From Ignavibacteriales bacterium (lineage in GTDB: Bacteria; Bacteroidota; Ignavibacteria; Ignavibacteriales; SURF-24): 64,000 nucleotides of DNA. This document shows positions 63,076 to 64,000 of this stretch, in pieces (within the stretch, counting starts at the first letter, position 1; every line of letters starts with the position of its first letter). Both the position numbers and the translations under genes were made by a program. The notes below the pieces were generated by a model that had not been told where the DNA came from, ran no database searches, and was given only the letters and a program-made list of their open reading frames with translations. The DNA lies in assembly GCA_026390815.1 (NCBI GenBank), contig JAPLFH010000040.1, positions 62,001 through 126,000 of the forward strand, written 5' to 3'.

Positions 63076-64000
63076 TTACTTAACTAGCAGCATCTTCTTC
63101 GTTGTTACAAATTCATTTGTTCTAAGCTCGTAGAAATAAATTCCGCTTGTAAGATTACTACCGTTAAATTCAATAGAGTATTTTCCTTCGTCTTTCCTTT
63201 CATCAACAAGAGTAGCTACTTCTTTGCCTAATACATCATAAATCTTTAAGGTTACCCTGCCAGCTTTAGGCATTTGATAATTTATTATTGTGGTTGGATT
63301 GAAAGGATTGGGGTAGTTTTGAAATAGTTCATAACTTTTAACAATTGCATTACCAGAAAAGCTAATCTCTTCACTTGTACCTTTTGGCAAGCCATCTGTT
63401 TTTTCATACTGTATGTCACTCACGTAGTATTCAGCATTTGTATTGCCCGCATTATCTGCTACTATCATAAGGTAGTATTCACCTTCCTTTATATTACTGC
63501 AATCAATATTAAAATTAACCTTACCGGAATCATTAATATTATTTTTATCTATCCATAAATCTCTGAACTTACCAACGGGTTTGTTATCATTTGCGGAGAT
63601 CAGTTCAGTGTGGAAATTAAATTTAAGGTTTTCATTCTTCACCGCATCATCAAGTACCGTACTTACCCAATAATAAATGCTGCTGAATTGCAGTTTGCTC
63701 TCTTTATTCAAACTGAATTTATCAGTAGTCAGCACATTATTCAAATCGTCTGTTGTTTTTATTTGTGCGGCAGTATTAAAATCGCTGAACAAAATATTTT
63801 CACCGTCAAGTTTTATATTTTCAAGATAGTATACAATTTCAGTTTTACCAATAGATATAACTGCCTTACGCCCAAAAACTAAATCAGGATTTGTGCTTTC
63901 TTTCTGAAGAGTTAGAAAATTATATGTAAGCGGATTGACAGCATAAGGAGCTGAACCACCGGAGTTAAATATAACCGCTTTCATAGCAGAAAAACTGGTG
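63076..64000 (-). CDS. C-terminal part of a secreted protein with type IX sorting domain, cut by the right edge
   Basis: The frame is open to the right edge of the window, so the ATG at 63984 may be internal; upstream codons keep reading. The visible 302 residues have a Big-like or adhesin-type beta region ending near NAGNTNAEYYVSDIQYEKTDG, then the sorting domain: YELFQNYPNPFNPTTIINYQ-like residues near 220-239, VTLKIYDVLGKEVATLVDE and TSGIYFYELRTNEFVTTKKMLLVK at the end. It is probably surface-attached or released by the type IX system. The N-terminal function is unknown. Confidence 0.85.
   Translation of the reverse strand, partial: TSFSAMKAVIFNSGGSAPYAVNPLTYNFLTLQKESTNPDLVFGRKAVISIGKTEIVYYLENIKLDGENILFSDFNTAAQIKTTDDLNNVLTTDKFSLNKESKLQFSSIYYWVSTVLDDAVKNENLKFNFHTELISANDNKPVGKFRDLWIDKNNINDSGKVNFNIDCSNIKEGEYYLMIVADNAGNTNAEYYVSDIQYEKTDGLPKGTSEEISFSGNAIVKSYELFQNYPNPFNPTTIINYQMPKAGRVTLKIYDVLGKEVATLVDERKDEGKYSIEFNGSNLTSGIYFYELRTNEFVTTKKMLLVK

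Noticed and set aside
1-64000. CRISPR array, prophage or tRNA/rRNA genes
   Set aside because: No regular repeat-spacer pattern, phage structural genes or RNA gene motifs were seen.

Overview
The window looks like chromosomal DNA from a low-GC member of the Bacteroidota/Chlorobi branch, most likely an Ignavibacteria-type bacterium. The evidence is: (i) two exported proteins with type IX secretion C-terminal sorting domains, one with the YELFQNYPNPFNP motif typical of Ignavibacteria; (ii) a Bacteroidota-type promoter (TTG, 19 nt, TAnnTTTG) in front of the his operon; (iii) Bacteroidetes-type GlmU and the transporter-associated small protein that follows RND pumps in this group; (iv) AT-rich DNA with many weak ribosome binding sites. 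The assignment is an inference; no rRNA or tRNA gene is present.

Layout. 0-1.7 kb: end of a PEP/pyruvate-binding-type gene, a zinc-ribbon miniprotein and glutamate dehydrogenase, overlapping one another. 2.0-9.3 kb: a TetR-TolC-MFP-RND efflux operon with a candidate operator, a four-helix-bundle element inserted between TolC and the adaptor, and a small transporter-associated protein. 9.4-10.0 kb: an IS200-like Y1 transposase between inverted REP-like hairpins. 10-18 kb: accessory stretch with a secreted EEP phosphatase, an epimerase, a two-gene cassette of unknown function, a CoiA-like nuclease gene with an apparent -1 frameshift, an M23 peptidase and a TlpA-like protein lacking CxxC. 18-33 kb (mostly minus strand): YwbE, a DEAD-box helicase, a PstS-like lipoprotein, GyrI/AraC regulators, bacteriohemerythrin, cytosine deaminase with an AzgA-type permease, sugar dehydrogenase, homocysteine methyltransferase, DUF4380 and DUF1028 proteins, acetolactate decarboxylase, an AlaX-like editing protein and an EamA transporter. 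33-47.7 kb: an ABC exporter, two large sensor kinases, prolidase-like peptidase, DnaJ-like protein, tandem two-CW proteins, a class V aminotransferase, SerA and Ogt.

47.8-55 kb is a complete his operon (hisG-D-C-B-H-A-F-IE). It is preceded by a promoter, a 31-codon leader peptide with four consecutive His codons, and a terminator/antiterminator pair, so transcription attenuation by histidine supply can be read from the sequence. HisB carries an N-terminal region the size of a reduced HAD domain but without the catalytic DxD motif, and no other histinol-phosphate phosphatase gene lies in the operon. 55-63 kb: ferredoxin, geranylgeranyl-reductase-type flavoprotein, NtrB/NtrC-like pair, L31, alternative GlmU and RsmB. 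The right edge cuts a minus-strand type IX-sorted protein.

The observations most worth following are the his attenuator, the HAD-less HisB, the slippery-site frameshift in the CoiA-like gene, the four-helix-bundle element inside the efflux operon, and several families of dispersed intergenic repeats.
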